64,000 bases of DNA, from the NCBI GenBank assembly GCA_036426205.1, contig CM071570.1, positions 71,290,995-71,354,994 on the forward strand, in the 5' to 3' direction. Positions within the stretch are counted from its first letter, which is position 1. The number at the start of each line of letters is the position of its first letter. The translations under genes were made by a program, and so were the position numbers. The notes beneath the pieces are model-generated. The model was not told the origin of the DNA, did no database searches, and saw only the letters and a list, made by a program, of their open reading frames with translations. Source of the DNA: Ascaphus truei (lineage: Eukaryota > Chordata > Amphibia > Anura > Ascaphidae). Below, piece by piece: positions 1-10,294 of the stretch.

Positions 1-58
1 TCGAAAGTAGCCAATCAATGACCTTTTAACAGCAAAATCTGCAATTCTCAGGATTCCA

Positions 59-130
59 GATCATTTTTCTGCCTTTGACATTGTTGATTATGCCCTTCTC
101 TTCCACACTAACTGGTCTGGGGATGTCTCA
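59..130 (+). pseudogene. L2/CR1-type LINE reverse transcriptase, 5' fragment
   Basis: A short reading frame gives FSAFDIVDYALLF, which matches the conserved AFDTVDH block of L2/CR1 LINE reverse transcriptases. It stops at a CT microsatellite. A later RT block of the same type follows beyond the fold-back element, from about 2130. I infer that one LINE copy was split by the 0.25-1.9 kb insertion. Only about 20 residues are visible, so the LINE clade is not certain. Confidence 0.6.
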
Positions 131-133
131 ATG

Positions 134-165
<32 letters not shown>

Positions 166-246
166 GCTTCTCTGTCTTCTCTCTGCTTCTCTCTGCTTCT
201 CTCTCTGCTTCTCTCTCTGCTTCTCTCTCTGCTTCTCTCTCCTCTC
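128..246. repeat. CT-rich microsatellite
   Basis: An imperfect run of CT dinucleotides grades into repeats of CTCTCTCTGCTT. Reading frames through it on both strands (Ser/Leu-rich or Arg/Glu-rich) are low-complexity artefacts. Confidence 0.9.
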
Positions 247-440
247 TATTTCAGTCCTTGTCAATGTAATTGCTGGATGAAAGCCTTCCCAAAGATCTTT
301 CAGGTACAATACTGCAGTCAAAGTGGAAAAAATGCAATCCCCGGTGCATACATTCGAATGGTGCAAAGAAACAAATTACCAATGTCCAGAACAAAGTCCA
401 AATGAATTTCCGTATGTGAAATCAGTCCCAAAAGAAGGAA

Positions 441-482
441 TCCCCTGAGGAAGTGACCAGCAGCATCACAAAACGTGTAGGT
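441..482 (+). ncRNA. Decayed hammerhead-ribozyme-like motif
   Basis: CTGAGGA (445-451) is followed by a GTGA/TCAC hairpin stem (453-456 with 466-469), then AAAAC, then GTGTA and GG. The order follows a type I hammerhead, but the second core box reads AAAA instead of GAAA and the closing stem keeps only about two pairs. Activity is unlikely. I read it as a fossil of the same motif found intact at 42565-42615. Confidence 0.35.
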
Positions 483-600
483 AGGAGCCTCTCTGTGTTG
501 CCGGTCAGTGTGTAGCTAGATTTCCAGTGATGTCATCAGTGTGGGCGCTGGGACACGCGATTGAGACCACGAGGACAAGCGCCTACCAAACACTGCTACA

Positions 601-920
601 CCAGAGGAGAGAGAAAAAAACGAAGCACTACATCCAATGCTAGTAGGCCAGCAAAAACATCAGGAATGCTTTCCCACGATAAAAAATAAAGCTATTTTAA
701 TGGATCATAGCAGCAAACAATACACCAACGCGTTTCGGACTAGAAAGCCCTTTATCACCTTAATAAAGGGCTTTCTAGTCCGAAACGTGTTGGTGTATTG
801 TTTGCTGCTATGGTCCATTAAAATAGCTTTATTTTTTATTGTGGGAACACATTCCTGTTGTTGTTTTTGCTGGCCTACTAGCATTGGATGTAGTGCTTCG
901 TTTTTTTCTCTCTCCTCTGG
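601..920. mobile_element. Inverted-dimer element, head-to-head arms
   Basis: Sequence 601-765 is repeated in inverted orientation at about 768-920. Shared text includes CTAGTAGGCCAGCAAAAACA, GCTATTTTAATGGA and CCAACGCGTTTCGGACTAG, with only a few bases between the arms. Each arm carries a CGAAACGYGTTGGTG block at the centre. The arms differ by scattered substitutions, so this is an old inverted duplication and not a recent assembly fold. It is nested inside the larger fold-back element. Confidence 0.75.
723..795. ncRNA. Pair of head-to-head hammerhead-like motifs
   Basis: Plus strand 756-795 reads CACC, then TTAATAA, a short GGG/TCC hairpin, CGAAACGTGTT and GGTG, with CACC/GGTG as closing stem. 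The minus strand over 723-761 reads GGTGATAA, the same hairpin, CGAAACGCGTT and GGTG. The layout is that of a type I hammerhead, but the first box is degenerate (TTAATAA or GTGATAA instead of CTGATGA), so these are probably inactive. Confidence 0.4.
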
Positions 921-2079
921 CGTATTGAACTTTACAGATGGATGCACACTTATACCTCTGGATCATTCCACTCAAGGACTCACCACTACTTGGAGACATA
1001 CATCTCATGTGAGTTTTTTCTTTTGTTCCATATTCCATCATCTGGATGCTGATCAATTATCATTTATTGTTCCCTTCAAATTGGATGTTATACTAGTACT
1101 GGTCACCGGCAGGTGGTTAATATATTATCCTTACTGCATTGCTACGTGGGATTTTAACACAACAGACATACATCGTTTTGGGACAATTATTCTTCAGCAA
1201 ATTCATTATTTATTGGAGGGGTATCCATATAGGACTTTGCCATTCTATCATTCAACAATGCCGTTTTTTCTGTTTTAGAGCACAATACAACAATTGTTCA
1301 ATCTCAAACACTGCTACAAGCTGGAGGTTCCAATGACATGCTGCCGACGGCTACAGTGTTTTGTTTTTAGCAGGAACACATTGTAAGTGTGATTCGCTGT
1401 TTTTGTTAGTTTTTAATTAAAGTTTTGCAGTTCTGCACCATCTCTTTCTTCTTATTTTTTTCCTCTGGGGAACTGATCTGGTGCTTATTGCGGCAGCTTA
1501 TGTGACTAAAATGACCGAGTGCGGCTGAAGCTCCACGTGGGGTTCGTGGAGCACCAGGAGAGAAGTCGTTGGCTCAAGCACAGCTCCTATCCACTGCACG
1601 CATTAAGAGTCTAGCTCGTAAGTAGACATTCATCCATCTCCATAGGGGACTGTCTTTCGACTCTATATACTGCGCAATGGTGTGTTACTTATTGTATTAT
1701 ACAATAGGGTGATCACCATTATCAAGGAGGACACAATTTGAATATATTTCAGGATTGGACCTTCTTTTGGGACTCATTTCACCTATGGACATTCATTTGG
1801 ACATTTGTTCTGGAAATTGGTCATTTGTTTCTTTGCACCATTCAAATGTATGTGCTGGAGATTTCATTTTTTCCACTTTGATAGATCTTTGACAGATTCC
1901 TAGAGAAACTTGTTTATGAGGTCCCCTTGGCAGCTCCACCCAGCAGAGTTATCTTCAATAAGATTTTCAGTGGGTATCCATTTATTTAATTAATTCAATA
2001 TACTTTTGTATACTTGGCACTGGTCACTTTTTTAGTAATTTCAGTTTTTAGGTGTAGCGCTTTTTGTTAGGTTTTTTAG

Positions 2080-2960
2080 GAAGTTATTGTCGGTACAATA
2101 CTGCAGTCGCTGACCTTTCTTTTTCACATTTTTTCAATAAATTTTCTCATTTCAACCTGTTAATGTATTGCATTTTCTGGTGGCTCCTCTTCCTAATAAT
2201 GACTTTCTGTTGGTGTCCCACGGGGCTCTTTACTATAACATCTGCTCTTCTCGCTCAATACCTCCTCTCTTGTGAGCTAACCAACTCATTTGGTTTCCAT
2301 TATAATTTTTATGCTAATAATACAAAAATGTATTGGTCCTTTCCCGGCCTCTCCTCCTCGCTTCAGAATTGTCACTAACTGTCGCTCTACTATCCACTTC
2401 TTGATGTTCCAATCAAGATTTCAAACCATAATATCCTAAATAGAATTTCTCATACTCTAATCCACCAATTCCATTACTATACCCAATTTCTCAATACACA
2501 TTATCAAGTCACCCATCATTGCAATACACTAAGCCTGAAGCCTAGGAGTCATCTTTGACTGCTCCCTCTCCTTTATCCCATACATACAATTCCTCACAAA
2601 ATCTTGATATTTCTACCTCTGCAATGTTAACAGAATCTGTCCCTTTCTCACCTCAGCCAACCAAAATTATAACCCACTCCCTTAAAATACCCCTCATTAA
2701 ATACCCCCTCCCTTAAAATACCACTGTAATCTCTCCTTTGCCTCAACTCTGCAACTCTGCACTCTGCCTACACTGGCTACAAATATTATCCAGAAACAAA
2801 TAAATAATTGAGGTACCTCCATACATCTCACAGCTTATCTTCGTATATTCTTCCACACACCCTCTCCATTCTGTCCATGATCTCCTCCTTTTTCCTAATA
2901 ATCTCCTTACCCTCCCACCTCACCACACATTTAGCTGTGCTCAAAAACTTACTTTTTCAA
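2080..2960 (+). pseudogene. L2/CR1-type LINE reverse transcriptase, 3' fragment
   Basis: Broken frames keep the family order: WCPTGLFTITSALLAQ (for the GVPQGSVLGPLLF block), then FHYNFYANNTKMYWSFP, where the catalytic YADD has become YANN, then LGVIFDCSLSFIPYI (for the LGV..D..L.F..HI block). These are the palm and thumb parts of an L2/CR1-like RT. Stops and frameshifts are frequent and the active-site aspartates are lost, so it is dead. It continues the LINE that begins near position 59. Confidence 0.7.
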
Positions 2961-2969
2961 GGAAGTATA

Positions 2970-3760
2970 TGCATCATCCTTAGCAACCAAATCACTATAA
3001 AATTATGTTGTGCTTTTAAACTAGAATACTTACGTCAGTACTTTTTTAATGTCATACAAACTGCAATTTCTAAATATAATGGTTCTGGATTGCATAGTTT
3101 AACTCTCTCATAGTTACAGTACATACAGTATATTTGTCTTGTCACTTGTGGTCACCCCTAGCGTACTTATACTTCAATGCCTTAATGCAATAGTATCAAC
3201 TTTCAAAAGCTACTGTATCTCATCTGTCTTATATGTATCATATAGTCTAGTACTAAAATAAGTATATTTAGAAATGATCAGGTATCCAAATTCAGATTTA
3301 CAACCTCCTCCTTCTATATTCATATAAAACTAGAAGATATTTAAGATACTGTTCGTCACGTGTAGGGCAATACATGGCAACATGTCAAATGGATACATCT
3401 AAAATTCCCTGTTCAGTGCTAGGAATATGAAGGAAATGCTGCCAACAGAAGACTGAAACGGCCTCATTCCAGATTAGAATTGGTCTTATCTGCTTCTGGT
3501 AACTGAGATTGTCTGCAAATGTATGCCACTGATTCTAATCTTCCAATGAGGGAACCATCATGACAATATACTGTATATCCCCTGAAGGAATCATTGCCAA
3601 ATTAACTGTTGCAAGAGGTATCTGAAAAACTGAGCTACTGTACGTGTAAATTTTCTTTTGATGAATATTGATGGAGTGGTAATTTGAAGGCAACTAAAAA
3701 TGCACACATCAGTCACTGACAAACGTGAGTCAGGCACATTATATTTTTTCGGGGTCACTG
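2970..3760. other. AT-rich interval, nothing recognised
   Basis: No coding pattern, RNA gene or clear repeat boundary is visible here apart from short TACAGTA-type words common throughout the window. Confidence 0.5.
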
Positions 3761-3765
3761 GCTAA

Positions 3766-3893
3766 GGAGCACATGTATCAAGTGCTGGTGGTGGCTATCG
3801 CACCCATTCCGGCATTAACTCCCATTGACTTGAATGGAAGTTAATGTCAGAACGGGTGTGATAACATGTACCAACACTTGATGAATGTGCCTC
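3766..3893. mobile_element. Harbinger-like MITE, 128 bp, TAA flanks
   Basis: Terminal inverted repeats match: GGAGCACATGTATCAAGTG on the left, and GAGGCACATTCATCAAGTG as the reverse complement of the right end. TAA flanks both sides (3763-3765 and 3894-3896). The interior carries a second stem. A 3-bp TWA target duplication is the hallmark of PIF/Harbinger elements. No coding capacity. Confidence 0.75.
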
Positions 3894-3896
3894 TAA

Positions 3897-4031
3897 GGGT
3901 CTTATTCAATATGCTCTGAAGTGCAGATTGCATCGTTATTGGTTGAAAAACTCCCATTGACATCAATGGGAGTTTTCGGCCGATAACAATGTGATCAGCT
4001 GCTGTGAAGCATACAGTATTGAATAAAGCCC
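3897..4031. mobile_element. Harbinger-like MITE, 135 bp, TAA flanks
   Basis: Left end GGGTCTTATTCAAT pairs with right end ATTGAATAAAGCCC. TAA flanks both sides (3894-3896 and 4032-4034). An internal palindrome around CTCCCATTGACATCAATGGGAG adds a hairpin. Its left TAA is also the right TAA of the preceding MITE, so the two are directly abutted. Confidence 0.75.
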
Positions 4032-4034
4032 TAA

Positions 4035-5656
4035 TCACAATCACAAGTTCAATGAAATTGACTTGAAAAGATTCCTGCATTGACAAGAATTTATTCTAGA
4101 GGATCTTGTCAATATTAAATAGACTGTCATCCTACCACGAATACTAACCTGATTGTAATTTATTAAACATTTTGTGAAAACTAATCAGAAAAATAACTAT
4201 AAAGAGTTTATGGCAAAAGTGTATTTATATAATTTGTAAATTATTTTTGTACCCTGTTTTGAGGAAGGTTTTTGTTACTTTTTTACTCAGTATAATTTAT
4301 TTTTTGTCCAGTGAATAATATGCAAATTATCAGATTTTGCAGAAGAATCACAAATGGTATTAAACATACTGTAGAGATGTGTGATTCATAGATTTCTTTG
4401 CTTGTTAAATGGCCTTGCTGGTGGTGGGAGTACTGTTACTCAGGGAGGCAGACTCAGTCAGTATTGGCTCCTGGAGGGAGGTCGCAGACCTTGGAAGTAT
4501 TTCACTTGGGGAAGGTGGTACCATTCCAGGCTGGGCGGCCGGAATGGTGGTGACCTCAAGGATAACATTTGTGGGAGGCGGTACTATTCCAGACTAGGCT
4601 TGGTTGGTGTGGTAGTGACCAATCTATGGAGGTTCTGTGCAAGAAGTTGCATGGTATGTTTATTGTGAAAGGGAGAGGGGTCAAGCTCGAGGCATTGGTA
4701 AGTCATGGAAAATATCTAGGCATGTAAAAAAAATGTTTAAATACTTATACATCTGATTTTTTAAAAGTGAATTACCCTGTAAAACAGGTCACAGTGGTTA
4801 GTTCAATTCAGTCTTTTATGAGACTTCACATTCAAACCGATTTTTCTCTCAAATGAAATATTCCTTGAATACACTGTATGATCAGGATGAAAAAGGAAAG
4901 TAAATGTAATTTATACAGAAAATGTTCCCAGCATTAAGGAACAGCACATAAAAGGACAAGAGATAAAGGATAGTCCTACCCTATAATATTTTATTCACTT
5001 GACATGATAAAGATAGCATTGTTCAACATTTCTTAACATAAAGATGTATCTCATTATATTGTGTTACATATAAAATTTGAAATGATATGTATGCATGCAC
5101 AGTATATACTGTATGTACACATATATTATTAGCTATTAGAGGCTTACATAGAAAAGGTATTTTATGTGTAACCAAAAGCAATTTATCACCAACTTTCTGC
5201 ATGATAATTTGAATCACTGAAAACATATCAAGTGTTGCATGTACAATTTGTGACCGTGTCAACCTCTCTTTTATGAAGTGACAAAAATTAGCTAGCTGGA
5301 AAGAGAAAAATGATATAGTTAAGTCTGAAATGAATGAAGTTTATGCCAATGTTTCTCATCATACGCTTCAGCTGCAGCTCTAATAACAGAAGTGCTGTAT
5401 GGTTGTGAACTTTTAGCGAATACATGGCAAAAGAATGAAGCTAGTTTAAAATCAAAACAGATGAGATTTCAGAAACAGTAAGATAAAGGCACAGGGTACA
5501 ACTTTCTTTACAAGTGACCCATAAATAAAAAAAAAAAAACATTGATGTTTTGTTGTATATATTTTACCTTTATGTTGGAAGGAGGTAAGTTCATTATTAA
5601 GGTTTGCTCCAGTTCTGTACTGGTTCAAACACACTCAATTTTATCTTCAGTATATG
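4035..5656. other. Spacer without a recognised gene
   Basis: Mostly AT-rich. A GC-richer patch at about 4405-4640 contains loosely repeated GGTACCATTCCAG / GGTACTATTCCAG phrases and an open frame of about 95 codons rich in Gly and Arg. I do not recognise it and see no splice or family signal. Confidence 0.4.
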
Positions 5657-6374
5657 TGTAGCCCTGGTAAGTTTATGGGCTATATTTCTGCTCTCCTCCT
5701 GGCAGTAATTCCTGTTAAGGGCAGGTCGGCCAGGAGTAATCATGGATTTTCCCTGCTTCAGACACTTGCCATGTGTCAGTGAAGGTAGGTCACCTGACCT
5801 TGTGTCCAATTAAGAGACATAGGGGTGGTGCCTGCTGAAGCTACTTAGAGCAGTGTCATTTCCTATTTAGGGGTTGCATTGGTTGTGAGTTAGCTAGTGA
5901 GAAGAGTGGAGCTGATAGATAGGGATATAGGTGGACCAAATACCTCCCACCCTGCATAGGGGGTGGGGGAAGAGCTAGACCCACTCTGGGTGCCCTAGGC
6001 CCAGAGTGGTGTCAGGTGTGACATCCTGAAGGGAAACAGCCAGCTGAGACAGTAAGCTGCTGATAAGAACTTGAATAAAGGATTCGGATTGATAAAGAGG
6101 CAGTGTGTGAGACTGGAATCTCTCATCCCTGGGAGGGAATTCTGCTGTAGGGATTCCTCCCCATATCCCTGGGGCCTGCACCAGATGGAGGCGCTGCACC
6201 ATTGAGGAGAATGAAGGCACAACCCCAGAAACCTGTCCTGTTGTCCCCCATGTAACCGCGGGAGACTCAGGCCCTCCTGTTGCCAGCAGGTATGCACCAC
6301 ACTCAGACATGTAGCCAGAGCAAGAGATACCCTAGGGTACCCGATGTGAGGTTGGGGGGGGTTCATGGGCTACA
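5657..6374 (+). mobile_element. Solo LTR, TGTAGCCC...GGGCTACA type
   Basis: The interval begins TGTAGCCCTGG and ends TGGGCTACA, the inverted termini expected of an LTR. A plus-strand AATAAA lies at about 6074, setting the orientation. The end region (CAGGTATGCACCACAC) is shared with the LTR at 26575-27436, and the first ~80 bp align with that copy, so both are one family. No internal retroelement sequence follows, which fits a solo LTR. A clean target duplication is not evident. Confidence 0.7.
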
Positions 6375-6724
6375 TACAGTATGTATTTGGCCCTACTACT
6401 TTTCTACCCTTTATTACCATAATTCCTGTTTTTTCTTTTTCCATTCTTCATTCATAGACGTGTTTTATTTAATGAGGCAAAAGTAACCATATAAGAGACA
6501 GCTACTTTATTGTTTCTTTTCCCTTGAATCTTCATTATAGTTGTTTATCTGGAATCACTATCATCTTTAATTAAACTCCAAGGACATTAGACTTTCTTAT
6601 GCATAGTTTAAGAGCAATCATAGAAATAAATGGCACACCACTGTTAATGAAGACATGCAAGTATAATTCTGGTTCTGGTGCTTACCTCCCAATGGTCCCG
6701 GCGTCTCAAGGCTGGACCTGATAA

Positions 6725-7000
6725 TGGCACAAAAATGAAGGAAAGGAGGAGCACACAGGAGACTTAAATGAGTTTTGAAAGACGTCAATAAGGTGTTCAC
6801 AGCATCAGAGCTTTAGTACAGATAGCATTTCAGGACTAATGTGTCCCTTCCTCAGACCCACACCTGAGGGTTGGGTCGAGGAAGGGGACATTAATCCTGA
6901 AACGCTATGTACTAAAGCTCTGATGCTGTGAACACGTATTGAAGTTTTTCAAAACTAAAATCAAGTCTCCTGTGTGCTCCTCCTTTCCTTCATTTTTATG
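6725..7000. mobile_element. Inverted-dimer element with central hammerhead-like motifs
   Basis: The left arm (AAAAATGAAGGAAAGGAGGA through CAGCATCAGAGCTTTAGTAC to CTTCCTCAGACCC) is repeated in reverse complement by the right arm ending TCCTTTCCTTCATTTTTA. The centre lies near 6865. The arms differ by scattered substitutions and small indels. Each arm carries a CTGAGGAAG-hairpin-TGAAAYGCTAT block at the centre. The structure mirrors the inverted dimers at 601-920 and 53443-54781. Confidence 0.7.
6815..6915. ncRNA. Two head-to-head hammerhead-like motifs (degenerate)
   Basis: Plus strand about 6875-6912 reads TCGAGGAAG, a GGGA/TCC-type hairpin, TGAAAC, GCTAT, GTA. The minus strand over 6815-6860 reads CTGAGGAAG, GGGAC...GTCC, TGAAAT, GCTAT. 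Box order and spacing follow the hammerhead plan, but the first box has lost its T (GAGGA instead of GATGA) and the helices are weak. Inactive fossils are the likely reading. Confidence 0.35.
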
Positions 7001-7094
7001 TATAGATTACATACTCCACATCAGAGATGATATTACTGTAGGAACTTATACAGTAGTTGACAACATTTGGAAGTCCTCTAGTTATCCCTGTCTC

Positions 7095-7760
7095 TAATTT
7101 GTCTCTGGGACAACTTTCTGGTGCAATATTCTTAGATTTTGCAAAGGCTTTTGATACTGTAGATCATGTTATCTTGTTAAACAAGCTTAAGTGCTTTGAA
7201 ATGGGGGAGTATGCTTTAAACTGGTTTACATCCTAACTATCAAGTAGATCCCCAACATGTGTCTATCTCGGGCTCTAATTCCAACCCGTTCAATATCACC
7301 TGTGAGGTCCCGCAAGACTCTGTTCCAGGGTCCCTACTCTTTTCAATCTTAATTAATGATCTACCTACAACTTGTAAAGGAGCTTCACAGCACATGTATG
7401 CTGATGACACAATCTTATTTCCGCTTAGCCCTAGCCTCTCTGACCTTGGTCACATATTTTGATCTGATTTTTCAAGACTTGAAAACGGAATTTCCCAAAA
7501 CAAACTGTTTTTGTAACACTGACACAACTGCAACTATGGTATTTAGGACTGAGGCTTAATTTCCAAAGCTACCAATGACAGATCTATAGATCAAAACCAA
7601 CTATAACACCATTCTAGCCTTTTTCACTAGTTTTACATATCTGGGCATATGGTTTGACTCCAATTGAACATTTGGGTTGCATATTGATACTCTGACATTC
7701 AAAACCTATGCCAAACTAGGTTTATTTCATAAGGAACAGCCAGCTGGTCACAAAGTGCAT
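7095..7760 (+). pseudogene. L2-type LINE reverse transcriptase fragment
   Basis: Frames give LSGAIFLDFAKAFDTVDHVILLNKL (palm motif A with its aspartate), then about 7260-7462 VPQDSVPGSLLFSILINDLP and HMYADDTILF, which keeps the catalytic YADD. FDSN-type thumb sequence follows near 7640. Frameshifts separate the blocks and both LINE ends are missing. The motifs are those of L2/CR1 RTs. It is better preserved than the copy at 0-3 kb, but I cannot tell whether they are the same family. Confidence 0.8.
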
Positions 7761-7804
7761 CGCAAAGCAGATGCGTATTCCAAATATAGACTATGGTGAC
7801 AATC

Positions 7805-8150
7805 TTGTTTAGGCGTTTCATTTATTTATTTGTTCTGTTGGTTAGAGGTTTAATTTATTTAATTGTTCTGTTGGTTAGCGATGTAATTAATTTAATTGTT
7901 CTGTTGGTTAGCGGTTTAATTTCTTTTATTGTTTTGTTGGTTAGCAGTTAATTTCTTTCATTGTTCTGTTGGTTAGGTGTCTGATTAATTTTATTATTCT
8001 TGTGTTTTGGTATTACATTAATTTTATTATTTTGCTGTTAGATTAATTTTATTGATGTGTTGTTTAGACTTCTTAATTCTTTTATTCTTCTGGTGTTTAG
8101 GTGCTTGTGTATTTCTTTAATTGTTGTGTCTTTTTTCATGCTGTTGTTTT
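7805..8150. repeat. Degenerate ~45-bp tandem repeat in an R1 repeat
   Basis: Six or seven drifting units follow TTAATTGTTCTGTTGGTTAG...TTTAAT. The AACCAA-rich stretch at about 10630-10980 resembles the reverse complement of this array, so it is probably an internal part of the R1 repeat family in the opposite orientation. No coding potential. Confidence 0.6.
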
Positions 8151-8154
8151 TTTT

Positions 8155-9470
8155 TTTTAGGTTGCCCAGTGACTGCTATAGTGACTTATAATGCTCATAT
8201 TATATGGGCATGATGTACCAGTGTGCCAATCAATGGGTAAAGCTTGGGGATATTTGCCCCGGGATGGGTGGTTAGGCTGCCCGGGTGGGTGGCAGGGGAG
8301 TGGGGTTAACCCCTTAATTACTATAGAGGTTATTAATCACTAAGGTGATTAAAGGGTTTGGGGCCATTAGATTGTATTTTTATTGTACTGTTGCTGCCCT
8401 CGGAGGACATGGACGTGGAGGATTGTGATGAGGATATTCTTCATCCTGGCAGGGGTAAAAAGAAGTTTTATTTACTTTCTGCTGGCTGGATAATGTTTTA
8501 TTTTGAATGGGCAAATGCACTATTATGCAGATCTGGATAATAGTAATTTTGCCCATTATTTTACAGTAATGTTATGGTTTTTGAGGGTAGAGGGGGTGCC
8601 CATTCCTTGCCATTAGTGTTATCTTTGCTCCCATTGAAGGCATAGGTAACCACACTGGCAATGAATGGGTGTATTGTTTAGTATTGTGTTTGTATTGAGT
8701 TTTTATGCTTATTGTGGGTAGCGGGGCTGGGCGGAGGTGGTATTTGGCCTGTGATGGGTGTTTATACTACCAGGTGGTTAGCGTGAGGGGTTAATTCCTC
8801 CCGCAACAGCCGGTAAGTTCTACTATCTTTTTTTTCTTCTTTAATTGTAATCAAATCCAATGGGGTTGATGTTGTCCCATCATCTTCTTGCCTTCAAATG
8901 AGACAGGACAGGCCTTATATAAACAGGGAGGAAGACGAGAGCGGCCCATCCTGGCAGGGGTAAGTAGAACTTTAATTAACTTTTTTGCTGGCTGGATAAT
9001 ATTTTATTTTTAATGGGCAAATGCGCTATTATCCAGATCTGGAAAATTGTAATTTTGCCCATTACTGCACTGTATATGTTTGGGGGGGGAGGGGGGTGTT
9101 GGAGGTAGATGGTGTGCTCATTTATTGTCATTGGTATTATCTTTTCTCCCATTGAGGGCATAGGTAACCATACTGGCAATGAATGGGTGTATTTTTAGTA
9201 TTGTGTTTTTATGTTTATTGTGGGTATCAGGGCTGTTTAAAGGTGGTATTTGGCCTGCGGTGAGTGTTTATACCTACCAGGTGGGTAGCGGGAGGGGTTA
9301 ACCCCTTCATTACCTTATCGGTATTAACCGCTAAGGTAATGAAGGGGTTAACTCCTCCTGCAACCCTCCCACAAGGCCTAAACACCCACCATGTGCCAAA
9401 TACCACCTTCACCCACCACCGCTACCCACTATAAACATGCCATTGGTAGTTAACTCGTTCATTGCCTTAG
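8155..9470. repeat. R1 repeat family, two partial copies
   Basis: Two similar blocks each contain a TGGATAATA...TTTTGCCCATTA phrase, a poly-G run and a hairpin built on GGTTAACCCCTTCATTACC...GGTAATGAAGGGGTTAA (best at 9295-9352). The same phrases recur at 11840-12030, 34905-35060, 45700-45860 and 47190-48160. The full-length copy at 10295-12504 suggests these are non-autonomous DNA transposons. No ORF of note. Confidence 0.65.
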
Positions 9471-9479
9471 CGGTTGCAA

Positions 9480-10290
9480 TATCGGTCTGACCGTCACTGA
9501 AAACCTGGTGAACCGTAATCCTTGCTACCTGGCCCCGCCTGATTACCAGCTTCAGCAGGCACCTGTCAACTATAATGCAGACTACATGACCCCATCTTGT
9601 AAGCACCCTACAACTCTGACATTGGCTCAGCTCCACCCATTGGCAAAGTTTATAATGAAGGTAAATATAATGTACTATACAGTATTAACTCTAAATCCCA
9701 ATGACACTACAGTAGTGTATGCCTGCCATATCAATTGTTTGAACACATGCACACTAGAGCGTGACTTGATACATGCGCACTACCGGAACTTATAGCATAA
9801 TTTTTAACAGAAAAGAAACTGTGAAATCAAGCATCACAAGATAAGGGTGAAGTTTGATGGAACTCTAATATCGCTTTTTTAAAACATTGCATTTTTTACT
9901 TTTATACAGTCAGTATTACCAGCTTCACACTTTTAAAACTTTGCCACACTATTATTTTGGACAAAACACTATGCACTGTATAGTATGTGATCGATTCAAT
10001 TACATGTCATACTGTAACCTGTAATAAAATTTCACACCTAGATGTTTCTTGCTTTTATTCCACTTCCTGGTTAATGGGAAACATTATGTAATGCATTTTT
10101 TCATATTTAATCAATTGTAACATTTATAAAATTTTAATTTCCTGATTCCATGCGCATTGTGAATCGGACTTACTTTAGCAATCCCCCGGAAAAAAAAATT
10201 AAAGTAACATTTATTTTTCTTGAGAAGGGCTGAATAATTAGACTCGTCATCAACACATCCCTCTGACCATGATAAATGAACACATAAAGA
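9480..10290. other. Spacer, no gene seen
   Basis: AT-rich. The final ~200 bp (GAGAAGGGCTGAATAATTA...GACTCGTCATCAACAC...ACAAAGACTAA-like) are duplicated near 12950-13420, forming the target in which the large R1 copy sits. Confidence 0.5.
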
Positions 10291-10294
10291 CTAA

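Larger units (their letters stand above)
291..1893. mobile_element. Fold-back element with about 150-bp inverted arms
   Basis: Sequence 291-441 is closely matched in reverse complement by about 1755-1893. Shared blocks include CAAAGTGGAAAAAATG, GAATGGTGCAAAGAAACAAA and CCCAAAAGAAGG. The left arm has an extra 16 bp (GGTACAATACTGCAGT) missing from the right arm. A second, smaller palindrome (601-920) lies inside. It appears inserted into an L2-like LINE. Superfamily is not assigned; no clear target duplication was found. Confidence 0.65.

Noticed and set aside
75..366. Ser/Leu-rich and Arg/Glu-rich reading frames
   Set aside because: They are translations of a CT microsatellite.
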